From: Cellulomonas carbonis
Lineage (GTDB): Bacteria; Actinomycetota; Actinomycetes; Actinomycetales; Cellulomonadaceae
DNA length: 64,000 bases
NCBI RefSeq assembly: GCF_014636275.1
Contig: NZ_BMEB01000001.1
Coordinates: 797,468 to 861,467, forward strand
Direction of reading: 5' to 3'
Each line of letters opens with the position of its first letter. Position 1 is the first letter of the stretch. Below, one piece after another: positions 52,544-61,077 of the stretch. A program made the position numbers and the translations under genes. Under the pieces are notes generated by a model. That model was not told the DNA's origin. It worked only from the letters and a program-made list of their open reading frames with translations, and did no database searches.

Positions 52544-55060
52544 TCAGCCGTCGAGCGGCTCCAGGACCGGGATCCGCATCCCGGCCGGTGCGCGCTGCTG
52601 CGGGACCGCGTCGGACGTCCCCGTCACAGGACCGCCGCGGCCCGGCACGACGGCCGGGGGCGTCGACGCCGCGGGCGGACCGGCGGGCCGGGGCGACGGA
52701 CCGGACGGACCGGCGGGCCGGGGCGACGGACCGGACGGACCGGCGGGCCGGGGCGACGGACCGGACGGACCGGCAACGGTTGCCGCGGGCGGGTCGACGG
52801 CGGGCCGCCCGGCCTGTCCCGGGTCCTGCGGGCCCGCATCGGGGCCCGGCTCGTCCGTCGCAGGCAGGTGCGTCAGCTGCTGCACGGGCTCCGACTGCCC
52901 CGCGCCGAAGAACCAGCCCTGGCCGTACCGCCAGCCGCTGCGCTGGAGCAGCTGGGCCTGCGCGGCCGTCTCGATCCCGGCCGCGATCGTGACCATGTCC
53001 ATGTGCTGCGCCATCGCGCCGAGACCGAGGATCACGCGGGTCGCCGCGGGGTCGTCCGGGATGCCCGCGGCGTACGACATGTCGAGCTTGACGCCGTCGA
53101 CCGGCAGGTCCCGCAGGTACGCGAGCGGGGCCGCTCCGGTGCCGAAGTCGTCCAGGAGCACCGGCACGCCGGCGGCCCGCAGCTCGTCGATGTCGTGGCG
53201 CGTGCGCGAGCCCGGCTCGCCGAGCTCGGACTCCACGAGCTCGACGACGAGTCGGCCCTGCGCGATCCCGTGGGCGCGCACCTCCTCGACGACCATGCGC
53301 ACGAACTCGCCGTCGCCCAGGTGACGCGCCGAGACGTTGACCGAGACCCAGCGACCCAGGTCGGCCGTGCGGGCGAGGTACTGCACCGCCTGCCGGATCA
53401 CCGTCGCGCCGAGCGCGGCGCCGAGACCCGTCTCGTCGACCGTGGCGAGGAACGCCCCGGGCAGCAGGAGGCCGCGCTCGGGGTGCTGCCAGCGCACGAG
53501 CGCCTCGTGGCCGACGACGTCGCCCGTGGAGAGGTCGACCGTCGGCTGGTAGTGCAGCAGGAGCTGACCGGCGTCGATCGCGGCCTGCAGCTCGGCCGCG
53601 GCGCCGTGGCGCGTGCCCGCCGACGAGCCCATCGAGGGCTCCCAGACCTCGGTCCGGTGCTTGCCCGCGGCCTTCGCGCGGTACAGCGCGGTGTCGGCGG
53701 CGGCGAGCACCGCGGGCGCGCCGCCCGCGGTGAGCCCGGCGTCCGCGACGGCGACGCCGACGCTCGCGCCGACGGGGAGGCGACGCCGCTGCGTGCGGAT
53801 CGGGTTGCGCAGCGCCGTGTGGATGCTGCCCGCGATCTCGAACGCGACGCGTGCCGCGTCCGGGTCCTCGACGACGACGACGAACTCGTCACCGCCGAGC
53901 CGTGCGACGGTCCCGCGGCCCGCGGTCGCGGCCCGGAGCACGCCGCCGACGTGCACGAGGACCTCGTCGCCCGTCGGGTGACCGAACCGGTCGTTGATCT
54001 GCTTGAACTCGTCGAGGTCGACGAGCAGCAGCGCGACGCGTCCCGACGCGTCGGGGTGGTCGAGCGCGCGGGTCAGGACCTCGTGCATGTGGGCACGGTT
54101 GGCGAGGCCCGTGAGCGGGTCGTGCATCGCGCGGTGCGCGAGCATCTCCGCCTGGAGGCGCGCCTCCGTCACGTCCCGGACCTGGGCGACGAACGTCTCG
54201 GGGGCGCCGTGCTCGGTGCGCACGAGCACGACGTCGAGCACCGCCCAGACGGTCTGGCCGTCGGTCCGCAGGTAGCGCTTCTCGGTGCTGAACCGCTGGG
54301 CCTCGCCCGACAAGAGCCGGTGCACCGCCGACCGTTCGGTCGCGCGGTCCTCGGGGTGCGAGAGCGCCGACAGGTCGCGTCCGCGCAAGGCCTCGGGGGT
54401 CGTGCCGAGGAGCTGGGCGAGCGCGGCGTTGACCTGCTCGAGGCGCCAGCGCGGGTCGAGCAGGGCCATGCCGATCGGGGCGTTCTCCATCGCGGCCTGG
54501 AACTGCTTCTCCGAGCGGGCGAGCGCGGCACGGATCTCGCGCGGACCGGTCTGGTCGCTGAAGGAGGTGACGAGCTCGCGTCGGCCGTCGGGCGTGCTGA
54601 CGGCCTCGGTGCTCACCTGGACCCAGCGCACCGGGGCCCCGGTCGCGGGGACGGCGCCGACGACGGTCGGCGGGCGCGAGGCCGGTCCGACGTGCACGTC
54701 CCGCGCGAACACGGTCGCCGGGTCGACGCGCGAGCCGTCGTCGGTCACCCACGCCACGGGCAGCTCGGCGACGGGCACCCCGAGCACCTGCTCGACGGGG
54801 ACGTCGAGGAGAGCGGCCGCCGCGGCACCTGCGGCGATGACGCCGCCGTCGTCGGCGTGGACGAGCACCGCGTCGCGGGTGCCGTCGAGGACGGCCCGGA
54901 GGTGGCGCTCGAGGTCGGCGATGCGGGCGTCACGCCGTCGCGCGGCGTGCGCGGCGCGGCGGGACGCCCAGGTGAGGACGAGCCCCAGGACGATCAGCAG
55001 GATGAGTGCGGTCACCGTCGGGACGACGGCGCCGGCACTCAGCCTCCCGTCGGGTCCCAT
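52544..55060 (-). CDS. PAS-GGDEF-EAL protein (cyclic-di-GMP signalling) with altered EAL site
   Basis: 838 residues; the ATG lies 22 bases inside the 3' end of ftsK. N-terminal helix (VTALILLIVLGLVLTWAS), two PAS-like regions (about 50-290), a GGDEF domain with intact LGGDEF but no RxxD inhibitory site five residues before it, and an EAL domain. EAL residues present: Glu in GHEALVRW, Asn in VNVSARHL, Glu in VELVESEL, DDFGTG, Lys in GVKLD and the last Gln. However the AEGVET motif reads AAGIET, losing the general-base Glu. It probably makes c-di-GMP and may only bind it at the EAL site. The C-terminal Pro-rich tail has a triple 10-residue repeat. Confidence 0.92.
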   Translation of the reverse strand: MGPDGRLSAGAVVPTVTALILLIVLGLVLTWASRRAAHAARRRDARIADLERHLRAVLDGTRDAVLVHADDGGVIAAGAAAAALLDVPVEQVLGVPVAELPVAWVTDDGSRVDPATVFARDVHVGPASRPPTVVGAVPATGAPVRWVQVSTEAVSTPDGRRELVTSFSDQTGPREIRAALARSEKQFQAAMENAPIGMALLDPRWRLEQVNAALAQLLGTTPEALRGRDLSALSHPEDRATERSAVHRLLSGEAQRFSTEKRYLRTDGQTVWAVLDVVLVRTEHGAPETFVAQVRDVTEARLQAEMLAHRAMHDPLTGLANRAHMHEVLTRALDHPDASGRVALLLVDLDEFKQINDRFGHPTGDEVLVHVGGVLRAATAGRGTVARLGGDEFVVVVEDPDAARVAFEIAGSIHTALRNPIRTQRRRLPVGASVGVAVADAGLTAGGAPAVLAAADTALYRAKAAGKHRTEVWEPSMGSSAGTRHGAAAELQAAIDAGQLLLHYQPTVDLSTGDVVGHEALVRWQHPERGLLLPGAFLATVDETGLGAALGATVIRQAVQYLARTADLGRWVSVNVSARHLGDGEFVRMVVEEVRAHGIAQGRLVVELVESELGEPGSRTRHDIDELRAAGVPVLLDDFGTGAAPLAYLRDLPVDGVKLDMSYAAGIPDDPAATRVILGLGAMAQHMDMVTIAAGIETAAQAQLLQRSGWRYGQGWFFGAGQSEPVQQLTHLPATDEPGPDAGPQDPGQAGRPAVDPPAATVAGPSGPSPRPAGPSGPSPRPAGPSGPSPRPAGPPAASTPPAVVPGRGGPVTGTSDAVPQQRAPAGMRIPVLEPLDG
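52681..52770. repeat. Three exact tandem copies of a 30-bp unit
   Basis: Units 52681-52710, 52711-52740 and 52741-52770 are identical, with a few more matching bases after. They lie in the 3' end of the GGDEF-EAL gene and encode three repeats of the decapeptide PSGPSPRPAG. Unit length is a multiple of three, so copy-number change keeps the frame. Confidence 0.95.
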
Positions 55061-57678
55061 CGCTGACCGTCGTCGGTGTCGGCGTCGCTGTGCACGCCGT
55101 CACCATCGGTCAGCGGGGGCTCCTCATGAGCGGTCGTGGCCGGCTCACCGCGCAGCATCGCGAGCGTCGCCGGCAGGTCGTCGGGCTGGACGAGGACGTC
55201 ACGGGCCTTGGAGCCCTCCGACGGGCCCACGATCTCGCGCGACTCGAGCAGGTCCATGAGCCGTCCGGCCTTGGCGAACCCGACCCGCAGCTTGCGCTGG
55301 AGCATCGACGTCGACCCGAACTGGGTGGTGACGACGAGCTCGGCGGCCTGCAGGAGCAGGTCGAGGTCGTCGCCGATGTCCTCGTCGACCTGCTTCTTGG
55401 CGACGGGTGCCGCGACGTCCTCGCGGTAGGTCGGCTTGAGCTGCGCCTTGACGTGGTCGACGACGGCGTGGATCTCGCTCTCGGCGACCCAGGCGCCCTG
55501 GACGCGCATGGGCTTCGCGGCGCCCATCGGCAGGAAGAGGGCGTCGCCCTGGCCGATGAGCTTCTCCGCGCCGGGCTGGTCGAGCACGACGCGCGAGTCC
55601 GTCAGCGACGACGTCGCGAACGCGAGCCGCGAGGGGACGTTCGCCTTGATCAGGCCGGTCACGACGTCGACGCTCGGCCGCTGCGTCGCGAGGACGAGGT
55701 GGATCCCGGCCGCGCGCGCGAGCTGCGTGATGCGCTGGATCGACGCCTCGACGTCGCGCGGGGCGACCATCATGAGGTCCGCGAGCTCGTCGACGATGAC
55801 GAGCAGGTAGGGGTACGGCGCGATCTTGCGCTCGCTCCCGGGCAGCGGCTTGACCTTGCCCGAGCGGACACCGGCGTTGAAGTCGTCGATGTGCTTGTAG
55901 CCGAACAGCGCGAGGTCGTCGTACCGCGACTCCATCTCGCGCACGACCCACTCGAGCGCCTCCGCCGCCTTCTTGGGATTCGTGATGATCGGCGTGATGA
56001 GGTGGGGGATGCCCTCGTAGAGCGTGAGCTCGACGCGCTTGGGGTCGACGAGGATCATCCGCACCTCGTCGGGCGTCGACCGCATGAGGATCGACGTGAT
56101 CATCGAGTTCACGAAGCTCGACTTGCCCGCGCCGGTCGCGCCCGCGACGAGCAGGTGCGGCATCTTCGCGAGGTTCGCGACGACGTAGCCGCCCTCGACG
56201 TCCTTCCCGACGCCGATCACCATCGGGTGCTCGCTGCGTCGCGCCACGGACGACCGCAGCACGTCGCCGAGCGAGACCGTCTCGCGGTCGGTGTTGGGGA
56301 TCTCGATGCCGATGGCTGACTTGCCCGGGATGGGCGAGAGGATGCGGACGTCGGCGCTCGCGACGGCGTACGAGATGTTCCGGCCCAGGGCGGTCACGCG
56401 CTCGACCTTGACGCCCTGGCCGAGCTCGACCTCGTAGCGCGTGACGGTCGGCCCGCGCGTGAATCCCGTGACCTGCGCGTCGATCTCGAACTGCTCGAAG
56501 ACGCCGGTCAGCGCCTCGACGACGCGGTCGTTGGCCGCCGAGCGCACCTTGTGCGGCATGCCCTTGGCGAGGAGCGCCTCGGCCGGGAGGGTGTAGACGA
56601 CGTCCCCGGAGAGCATGGGCTGCTCGCCGCGCGGGACCGGGGTCGGCTCGGGCGCGACGAGCTCGCGCACCGCCCGCTCGGGTGCCGCGGCCACGACCGT
56701 GGTGACGACGTCGTCCTGGTCGTCGACCGGGGCGGCGTCGTCGGGCGGCGCGGCCACGGTCTCGGTGAGCGCGGCGGCCTCGAAGGCCTCGTCGCCGGAG
56801 TAGGCGCCGACCTCGGGTGCCGCGCCGTCCTCGGCGCGCGGGGCCCGCAGGCGGCGTCGGCGCGGCTTGCCGGTCTCCTGCTGCTGCGCGAGCGTCGGCA
56901 GGTCCGCGAGCGACTCGCCCTCGCCGTCGTCCTGCGCCTCCCGGGTGCCGCGTCCACCGGTGAGCCGGTGGTACGCCGACCGCAGGCGCGGCACGACCTG
57001 GTGGACCGGCGTCGCCGTCACCACGAGCAGGCCGAACAGGCCCAGGAGCACCAGGAGGGGGACGGTCACCCACGCCGTGACGAGCGCCTCGAGCGGGGCC
57101 GCGACCACGTAGCCGATCACCCCGCCGGCGGCCCGGACGGGCCCGAACCCGTCCCGCGGGGACGGCAGGTCCGCCGCGAGGTGCACCAGGCCTGCGACCG
57201 ACATGACGACGGCGGTCAGGCCGATGACCATGCGCCCGTTCGCGTCGACGCGGTCGGGGTGCCGCATGAGGCGCACCGCACCCCACAGGAGGAAGAGCGG
57301 GACCGCGACGCCGACCACCCCGAGCGTGCCGGCGACCACCGCGTGGATCACGTCCCCGGCCGACCCGGACAGGCCCCACCACTCGCGTGCGGCGACGACG
57401 ACCGCGAAGCCGAGCAGCGCGAACGCGACGCCGTCACGGCGGTGCGCCGGGTCCAGGTCGCGCGCGCCGCGCCCGATCCGCCGTGCCGACCCGCCGACGA
57501 CGTGGGCCGATCCCATCCACACGCCGCGCACGATCCGCGCGGGGAGCGAGCGCTGCGGCGGCGCGGCCGGCGCTCCCCGGCCCGCGGGGCGGCTCGACCC
57601 GGCCGGACGCGGCGCACCGGCACGGGACCCCGAGGTCCTGGCCTGCGTCGTGCGTCCGGTGGGGGTGCGTGTCGCCAT
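55039..57678 (-). CDS. ftsK: DNA translocase FtsK/SpoIIIE
   Basis: 879 residues from an ATG 7 bases after TACCGT (57686-57691, minus strand), probably leaderless. A basic N-terminus precedes four membrane helices (about 75-225), an acidic/Ala-rich linker (about 240-370), the alpha and beta motor domains with GATGAGKSSFVNSM and LLVIVDELADLM, and a C-terminal gamma winged helix (DLDLLLQAAELVVTTQFGSTSMLQRKLRVGFAKAGRLMD). Pumps chromosome ends across the division septum. In the usual actinobacterial order rnj-ftsK-pgsA, but a GGDEF-EAL gene and the CapA-like gene now stand between ftsK and pgsA. Confidence 0.96.
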   Translation of the reverse strand: MATRTPTGRTTQARTSGSRAGAPRPAGSSRPAGRGAPAAPPQRSLPARIVRGVWMGSAHVVGGSARRIGRGARDLDPAHRRDGVAFALLGFAVVVAAREWWGLSGSAGDVIHAVVAGTLGVVGVAVPLFLLWGAVRLMRHPDRVDANGRMVIGLTAVVMSVAGLVHLAADLPSPRDGFGPVRAAGGVIGYVVAAPLEALVTAWVTVPLLVLLGLFGLLVVTATPVHQVVPRLRSAYHRLTGGRGTREAQDDGEGESLADLPTLAQQQETGKPRRRRLRAPRAEDGAAPEVGAYSGDEAFEAAALTETVAAPPDDAAPVDDQDDVVTTVVAAAPERAVRELVAPEPTPVPRGEQPMLSGDVVYTLPAEALLAKGMPHKVRSAANDRVVEALTGVFEQFEIDAQVTGFTRGPTVTRYEVELGQGVKVERVTALGRNISYAVASADVRILSPIPGKSAIGIEIPNTDRETVSLGDVLRSSVARRSEHPMVIGVGKDVEGGYVVANLAKMPHLLVAGATGAGKSSFVNSMITSILMRSTPDEVRMILVDPKRVELTLYEGIPHLITPIITNPKKAAEALEWVVREMESRYDDLALFGYKHIDDFNAGVRSGKVKPLPGSERKIAPYPYLLVIVDELADLMMVAPRDVEASIQRITQLARAAGIHLVLATQRPSVDVVTGLIKANVPSRLAFATSSLTDSRVVLDQPGAEKLIGQGDALFLPMGAAKPMRVQGAWVAESEIHAVVDHVKAQLKPTYREDVAAPVAKKQVDEDIGDDLDLLLQAAELVVTTQFGSTSMLQRKLRVGFAKAGRLMDLLESREIVGPSEGSKARDVLVQPDDLPATLAMLRGEPATTAHEEPPLTDGDGVHSDADTDDGQRWDPTGG

Positions 57679-57881
57679 GCGGGTCACGGTACCGGCGGCG
57701 TCCCGAAGGGCACGGCAGGCGCAGCGCCCGCCGTGTCGGTGGTGCGTGTCACGTGGTGTCGAGCCCGCCGCCGCCGCGCTCCGTCGAGGAGGGCGTCGAC
57801 CAGCAGGCCGAGCTGCTCGGGGCCCTCCGCGCCGTGGTGGCGTCCCGCGCCTGACGTGGGACGCCGTCGCGCAGAAGGTCC
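57679..57881. other. Intergenic region between rnj and ftsK
   Basis: 203 bases holding the ftsK -10 hexamer. A small plus-strand reading frame (57751-57854) would give an amphipathic end SVEEGVDQQAELLGALRAVV, but it has no ribosome site or -10 and is not called as a gene. No clear rnj terminator. Confidence 0.4.
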
Positions 57882-59567
57882 TCAGGCCTCGACGACCACC
57901 GGGATGATCATCGGCCGGCGGCGCAGGCGGTTGGACACCCAGCGCCCGACCACGCGCCGCATGACCTGCTGGAGCTGGTGCACGTCCGCACTCCCGCCCA
58001 TCGCCGCCTCCTCGAGCGCACGGGTCACGTCGGGCTGGATCGACTCGAAGACCGCGTCGTCCTCCGCGAAGCCGCGCGCCTGGATCTGCGGGCCGGCGAG
58101 CACCTTGCCGGTCGCGGAGTCCACGACCGCGAAGATCGAGATGAAGCCCTCCTCGCCGAGGATCCGGCGGTCCTTGAGCTCGGCGTCGGTGATCGTGCCG
58201 ACGCTCGAGCCGTCGACGTACACGTAGCCGCACGGGACGGCGCCGACGACGCTCGCGCGGCCGTCCACGAGGTCGACCACGACGCCGTCCTCGGCGAGCA
58301 CCACGCGGTCGGCGGGCACGCCCGACCGGACCGCGATCGCGCCGTTCGCCACGAGGTGACGGACCTCGCCGTGCACGGGCATGACGTTGCGCGGGCGCAG
58401 GATGTTGTAGCAGTAGAGGAGCTCGCCCGCGCTCGCGTGACCCGAGACGTGGACCCGGGCGTTCCCCTGGTGCACGACCGTCGCACCGAGCCGCATGAGG
58501 CCGTTGATGACCCGGAACACCGCGTTCTCGTTCCCGGGGATCATGGACGACGCGAGGATCACGGTGTCGCCGTGACCGACCTCGACGCGGTGGTCGCGGT
58601 TGGCCATCCGCGAGAGGGCCGCCATGGGCTCGCCCTGCGACCCCGTGCACATGAGCACGACCTGGTCGGCAGGCAGGTCGTCGACCTGCTTGACGTCGAC
58701 GAGGACGCCGTCGGGCACCGTGAGGTAGCCCAGCTCGGCGGCGATGCCCATGTTGCGCACCATCGACCGGCCGACCAGCGCCACCTTGCGCCCGTGCGCG
58801 TGAGCCGCGTCCATGACCTGCTGCACGCGGTGCACGTGCGAGGCGAACGACGCGACGATGATCCGCTTGTCCGCGGCGGCGAAGACGTTGTCGAGGACCG
58901 GGCCGATCTCGCGCTCGTGCGTCGTGAACCCCGGCACCTCGGCGTTGGTCGAGTCGACCATGAAGAGGTCGACGCCCTCCTCGCCGAGGCGTGCGAACGC
59001 GCGCAGGTCCGTGATGCGGCCGTCGAGCGGCAGCTGGTCCATCTTGAAGTCGCCCGTGTGCAGGACCGTCCCGGCGGCGGTGCGGACCGCGACGGCGAGC
59101 GCGTCGGGGATCGAGTGGTTCACGGCGACGAACTCGCAGTCGAAGGGCCCGAAGCTCTCCCGCTGCCCCTCCTTCACGGCGAGGGTGAACGGCGTGATCC
59201 GGTGCTCCTTGAGCTTCGCCTCGACGAACGCGAGCGTGAGCTGGGAGCCCACGACCGGGATGTCCTTGCGGAGCCGCAGGAGGTACGGGACGGCCCCGAT
59301 GTGGTCCTCGTGGCCGTGCGTGAGCACGACCGCCTCGACGTCGTCCATGCGGTCCGCGATGTAGTCGAAGTCGGGGAGGATCAGGTCGACGCCCGGCTGG
59401 TGGTCCTCGGGGAAGAGGACGCCGCAGTCGATGATGAGCAGGCGGCCCTCGTGCTCGAGCACCGCCATGTTCCGGCCGATCTCGCCGAGCCCGCCGAGCG
59501 CGACGACGCGCAGACCGCCCTTCGGCAGGACGGGGGGCAGACCGAGCTCGGGGTGCGGGTGGGACAT
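57882..59567 (-). CDS. rnj: Ribonuclease J
   Basis: 561 residues, ATG overlapping the dapA stop as TGATG, after CAGGAGGCC. Metallo-beta-lactamase motif THGHEDHIGA near residue 80, then HTGDFKMDQ, beta-CASP motifs (VDSTNAEVPGF, ASFASHVHRVQQ, SGHASAGEL, PVHGEVRHL) and the C-terminal RNase J domain. A 5'-3' exo- and endonuclease for mRNA decay and rRNA maturation. Coupling to dapA is the conserved actinobacterial arrangement. RNase Y is also encoded in this window. Confidence 0.96.
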   Translation of the reverse strand: MSHPHPELGLPPVLPKGGLRVVALGGLGEIGRNMAVLEHEGRLLIIDCGVLFPEDHQPGVDLILPDFDYIADRMDDVEAVVLTHGHEDHIGAVPYLLRLRKDIPVVGSQLTLAFVEAKLKEHRITPFTLAVKEGQRESFGPFDCEFVAVNHSIPDALAVAVRTAAGTVLHTGDFKMDQLPLDGRITDLRAFARLGEEGVDLFMVDSTNAEVPGFTTHEREIGPVLDNVFAAADKRIIVASFASHVHRVQQVMDAAHAHGRKVALVGRSMVRNMGIAAELGYLTVPDGVLVDVKQVDDLPADQVVLMCTGSQGEPMAALSRMANRDHRVEVGHGDTVILASSMIPGNENAVFRVINGLMRLGATVVHQGNARVHVSGHASAGELLYCYNILRPRNVMPVHGEVRHLVANGAIAVRSGVPADRVVLAEDGVVVDLVDGRASVVGAVPCGYVYVDGSSVGTITDAELKDRRILGEEGFISIFAVVDSATGKVLAGPQIQARGFAEDDAVFESIQPDVTRALEEAAMGGSADVHQLQQVMRRVVGRWVSNRLRRRPMIIPVVVEA

Positions 59568-60481
59568 CAGGCCTCCTGGGTCGCGAGCAGGCCGGCGGCG
59601 GCGAGCGCCGCGCGGACCTCCTCGACCTCGTTCGGGTCGGCGGGTGCGTGGGGCAGCCGCATGGTGGGCTCCGGGATGAGTCCCAGGAGCCACAGGGTGA
59701 GCTTGGAGCGCAGGGCGCCGTTGCCGCTCGCGCAGACGAGGTCGATCGCGGGCATCGCGCGGGCGAACACCTCACGCGCGGCGACGAGGTCGCCCGCGTC
59801 GGCGCACCGGACGAGCTCGGCGAGCAGGTCGCCCACGAGGTGGCCGGCCATGCTGACGACGCCCGCGGCGCCGTGCGCGAGGAACGCCAGGTTGAGCGGG
59901 TCGTCGCCCGAGTACCACGCGAGGCCCGTGCGGCGCATGCGCGCGAGCGAGCCGTACACGTCGCCCGTCGCGTCCTTGACGGCGACGACCCGGTCGTCCG
60001 ACGCGAGCCGGTCGAGCGTCTCGTCGGAGTAGCGCACGACGGTCCGGCCGGGCACGTCGTACAGCATCACGGGCAGGTCCGTCGCCTCGACCACCGTGCG
60101 GGTGTGGAGGTAGACGCCCTCCTGCGACGGGCGCGAGTAGTAGGGCGTGACGACGAGCAGGCCGTGCGCGCCCGCCTCGGCGGCCTGCTCGGCCATGCGG
60201 ACCGCGTGCGCGGTGTCGTTCGACCCTGCGCCCGCGACGACGACGGCGCGGTCACCGACGGCCGCGACCACGGCGCGGACCAGGTCGGCCTTCTCGGGGG
60301 CGTGCGTCGTGGGCGCCTCCCCCGTGGTGCCGTTGAGCACGAGCCCGTCGTGGCCGTGGTCGACGAGGTGCGTCGCGAGGCGGGCCGCAGCGTCCAGGTC
60401 GACGGCGCCGTCGGCGGTCATCGGGGTCACCATCGCGGTCAGCACCGCGCCGAACGGTCGTGCGGGGGTGGTCGGCACCAT
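59567..60481 (-). CDS. dapA: 4-hydroxy-tetrahydrodipicolinate synthase
   Basis: 304 residues from the ATG at 60481, 7 bases after TAGTTT (60489-60494, minus strand), so leaderless; a TTG three codons earlier lies within that spacer. Schiff-base Lys in VVAVKDATGD, catalytic Tyr in VMLYDVPGRT, and the NGTTGEAPTT loop are intact. Condenses aspartate semialdehyde with pyruvate, first committed step to lysine and meso-diaminopimelate; dapF is at 28-29 kb. Confidence 0.96.
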   Translation of the reverse strand: MVPTTPARPFGAVLTAMVTPMTADGAVDLDAAARLATHLVDHGHDGLVLNGTTGEAPTTHAPEKADLVRAVVAAVGDRAVVVAGAGSNDTAHAVRMAEQAAEAGAHGLLVVTPYYSRPSQEGVYLHTRTVVEATDLPVMLYDVPGRTVVRYSDETLDRLASDDRVVAVKDATGDVYGSLARMRRTGLAWYSGDDPLNLAFLAHGAAGVVSMAGHLVGDLLAELVRCADAGDLVAAREVFARAMPAIDLVCASGNGALRSKLTLWLLGLIPEPTMRLPHAPADPNEVEEVRAALAAAGLLATQEA

Positions 60482-60532
60482 GGGCGACAAACTACCGTCG
60501 CGACACGCCCGGTGCGCCCGGCGCCCACGAGG

Positions 60533-61033
60533 TCACCCGGCGTGGCGCAGCGTGCGGATCCGGTACCGGACGCCCCCGACGGACCGGGCCCAGCCGGAGG
60601 CGGGCTCGCACCGGACGGTGCACCACGTGGCGTCGAGCGCGGGTGCGGGCGTGTCGCCGGCGACGTCGAGGTCGAGGTCGGTGACGACGAGGACGTCGGC
60701 CGCGGGCAGGAGCGCCTCGAGCACCTGGGCGCCGCCGATGCCCCACGCGTCCCGGTCGCCGACCGCCTCCAGGGCGGCCTCGACCGACCCGACGACGCGC
60801 GCCCCGTCGAGCTCGAGGTCGGGTCGGCGGCTGAGCACGAGGTTCTCCCGGCCCGGCAGCGGTCGTGACCGGTCGGGCAGCGCGTCCCAGGTCGCCCGGC
60901 CCATGATCACGGGGCTGCCCAGCGTGAGGCGTCGGAAGTGCGCGAGGTCCTCGGGCACGTGCCAGGGCATCCCGCCGTCGGCACCGATCCAGCCGTCGCG
61001 CGACTGCGCCCAGACGAGCCCGAGACGTCCCAC
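60533..61033 (-). CDS. folA: Dihydrofolate reductase
   Basis: 166 residues from a GTG 7 bases after TAGCAT (61041-61046, minus strand), probably leaderless. LGLVWAQSRDGWIGADGGMPWHVPEDLAHFRRLT holds the catalytic acid and substrate loop; PVIMGRATWDALP and WGIGGAQVLE bind NADPH. Regenerates tetrahydrofolate. No thymidylate synthase gene adjoins it here; dapA follows after 51 bases on the same strand. Divergent from the succinate-semialdehyde dehydrogenase by 44 bases. Confidence 0.95.
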   Translation of the reverse strand: MGRLGLVWAQSRDGWIGADGGMPWHVPEDLAHFRRLTLGSPVIMGRATWDALPDRSRPLPGRENLVLSRRPDLELDGARVVGSVEAALEAVGDRDAWGIGGAQVLEALLPAADVLVVTDLDLDVAGDTPAPALDATWCTVRCEPASGWARSVGGVRYRIRTLRHAG

Positions 61034-61077
61034 GCGCCCGATGCTAGGCGCCGCTGCCCGGGTCCATACTGGCGCCC

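Noticed and set aside
52681..52770. Possible CRISPR array from regular 30-bp repeats
   Set aside because: The copies are contiguous with no spacers and lie within a coding sequence; no cas genes nearby.
57751..57854. Small plus-strand gene between rnj and ftsK
   Set aside because: The peptide looks helical but has no ribosome site or -10 at a suitable distance, and no family match by eye.
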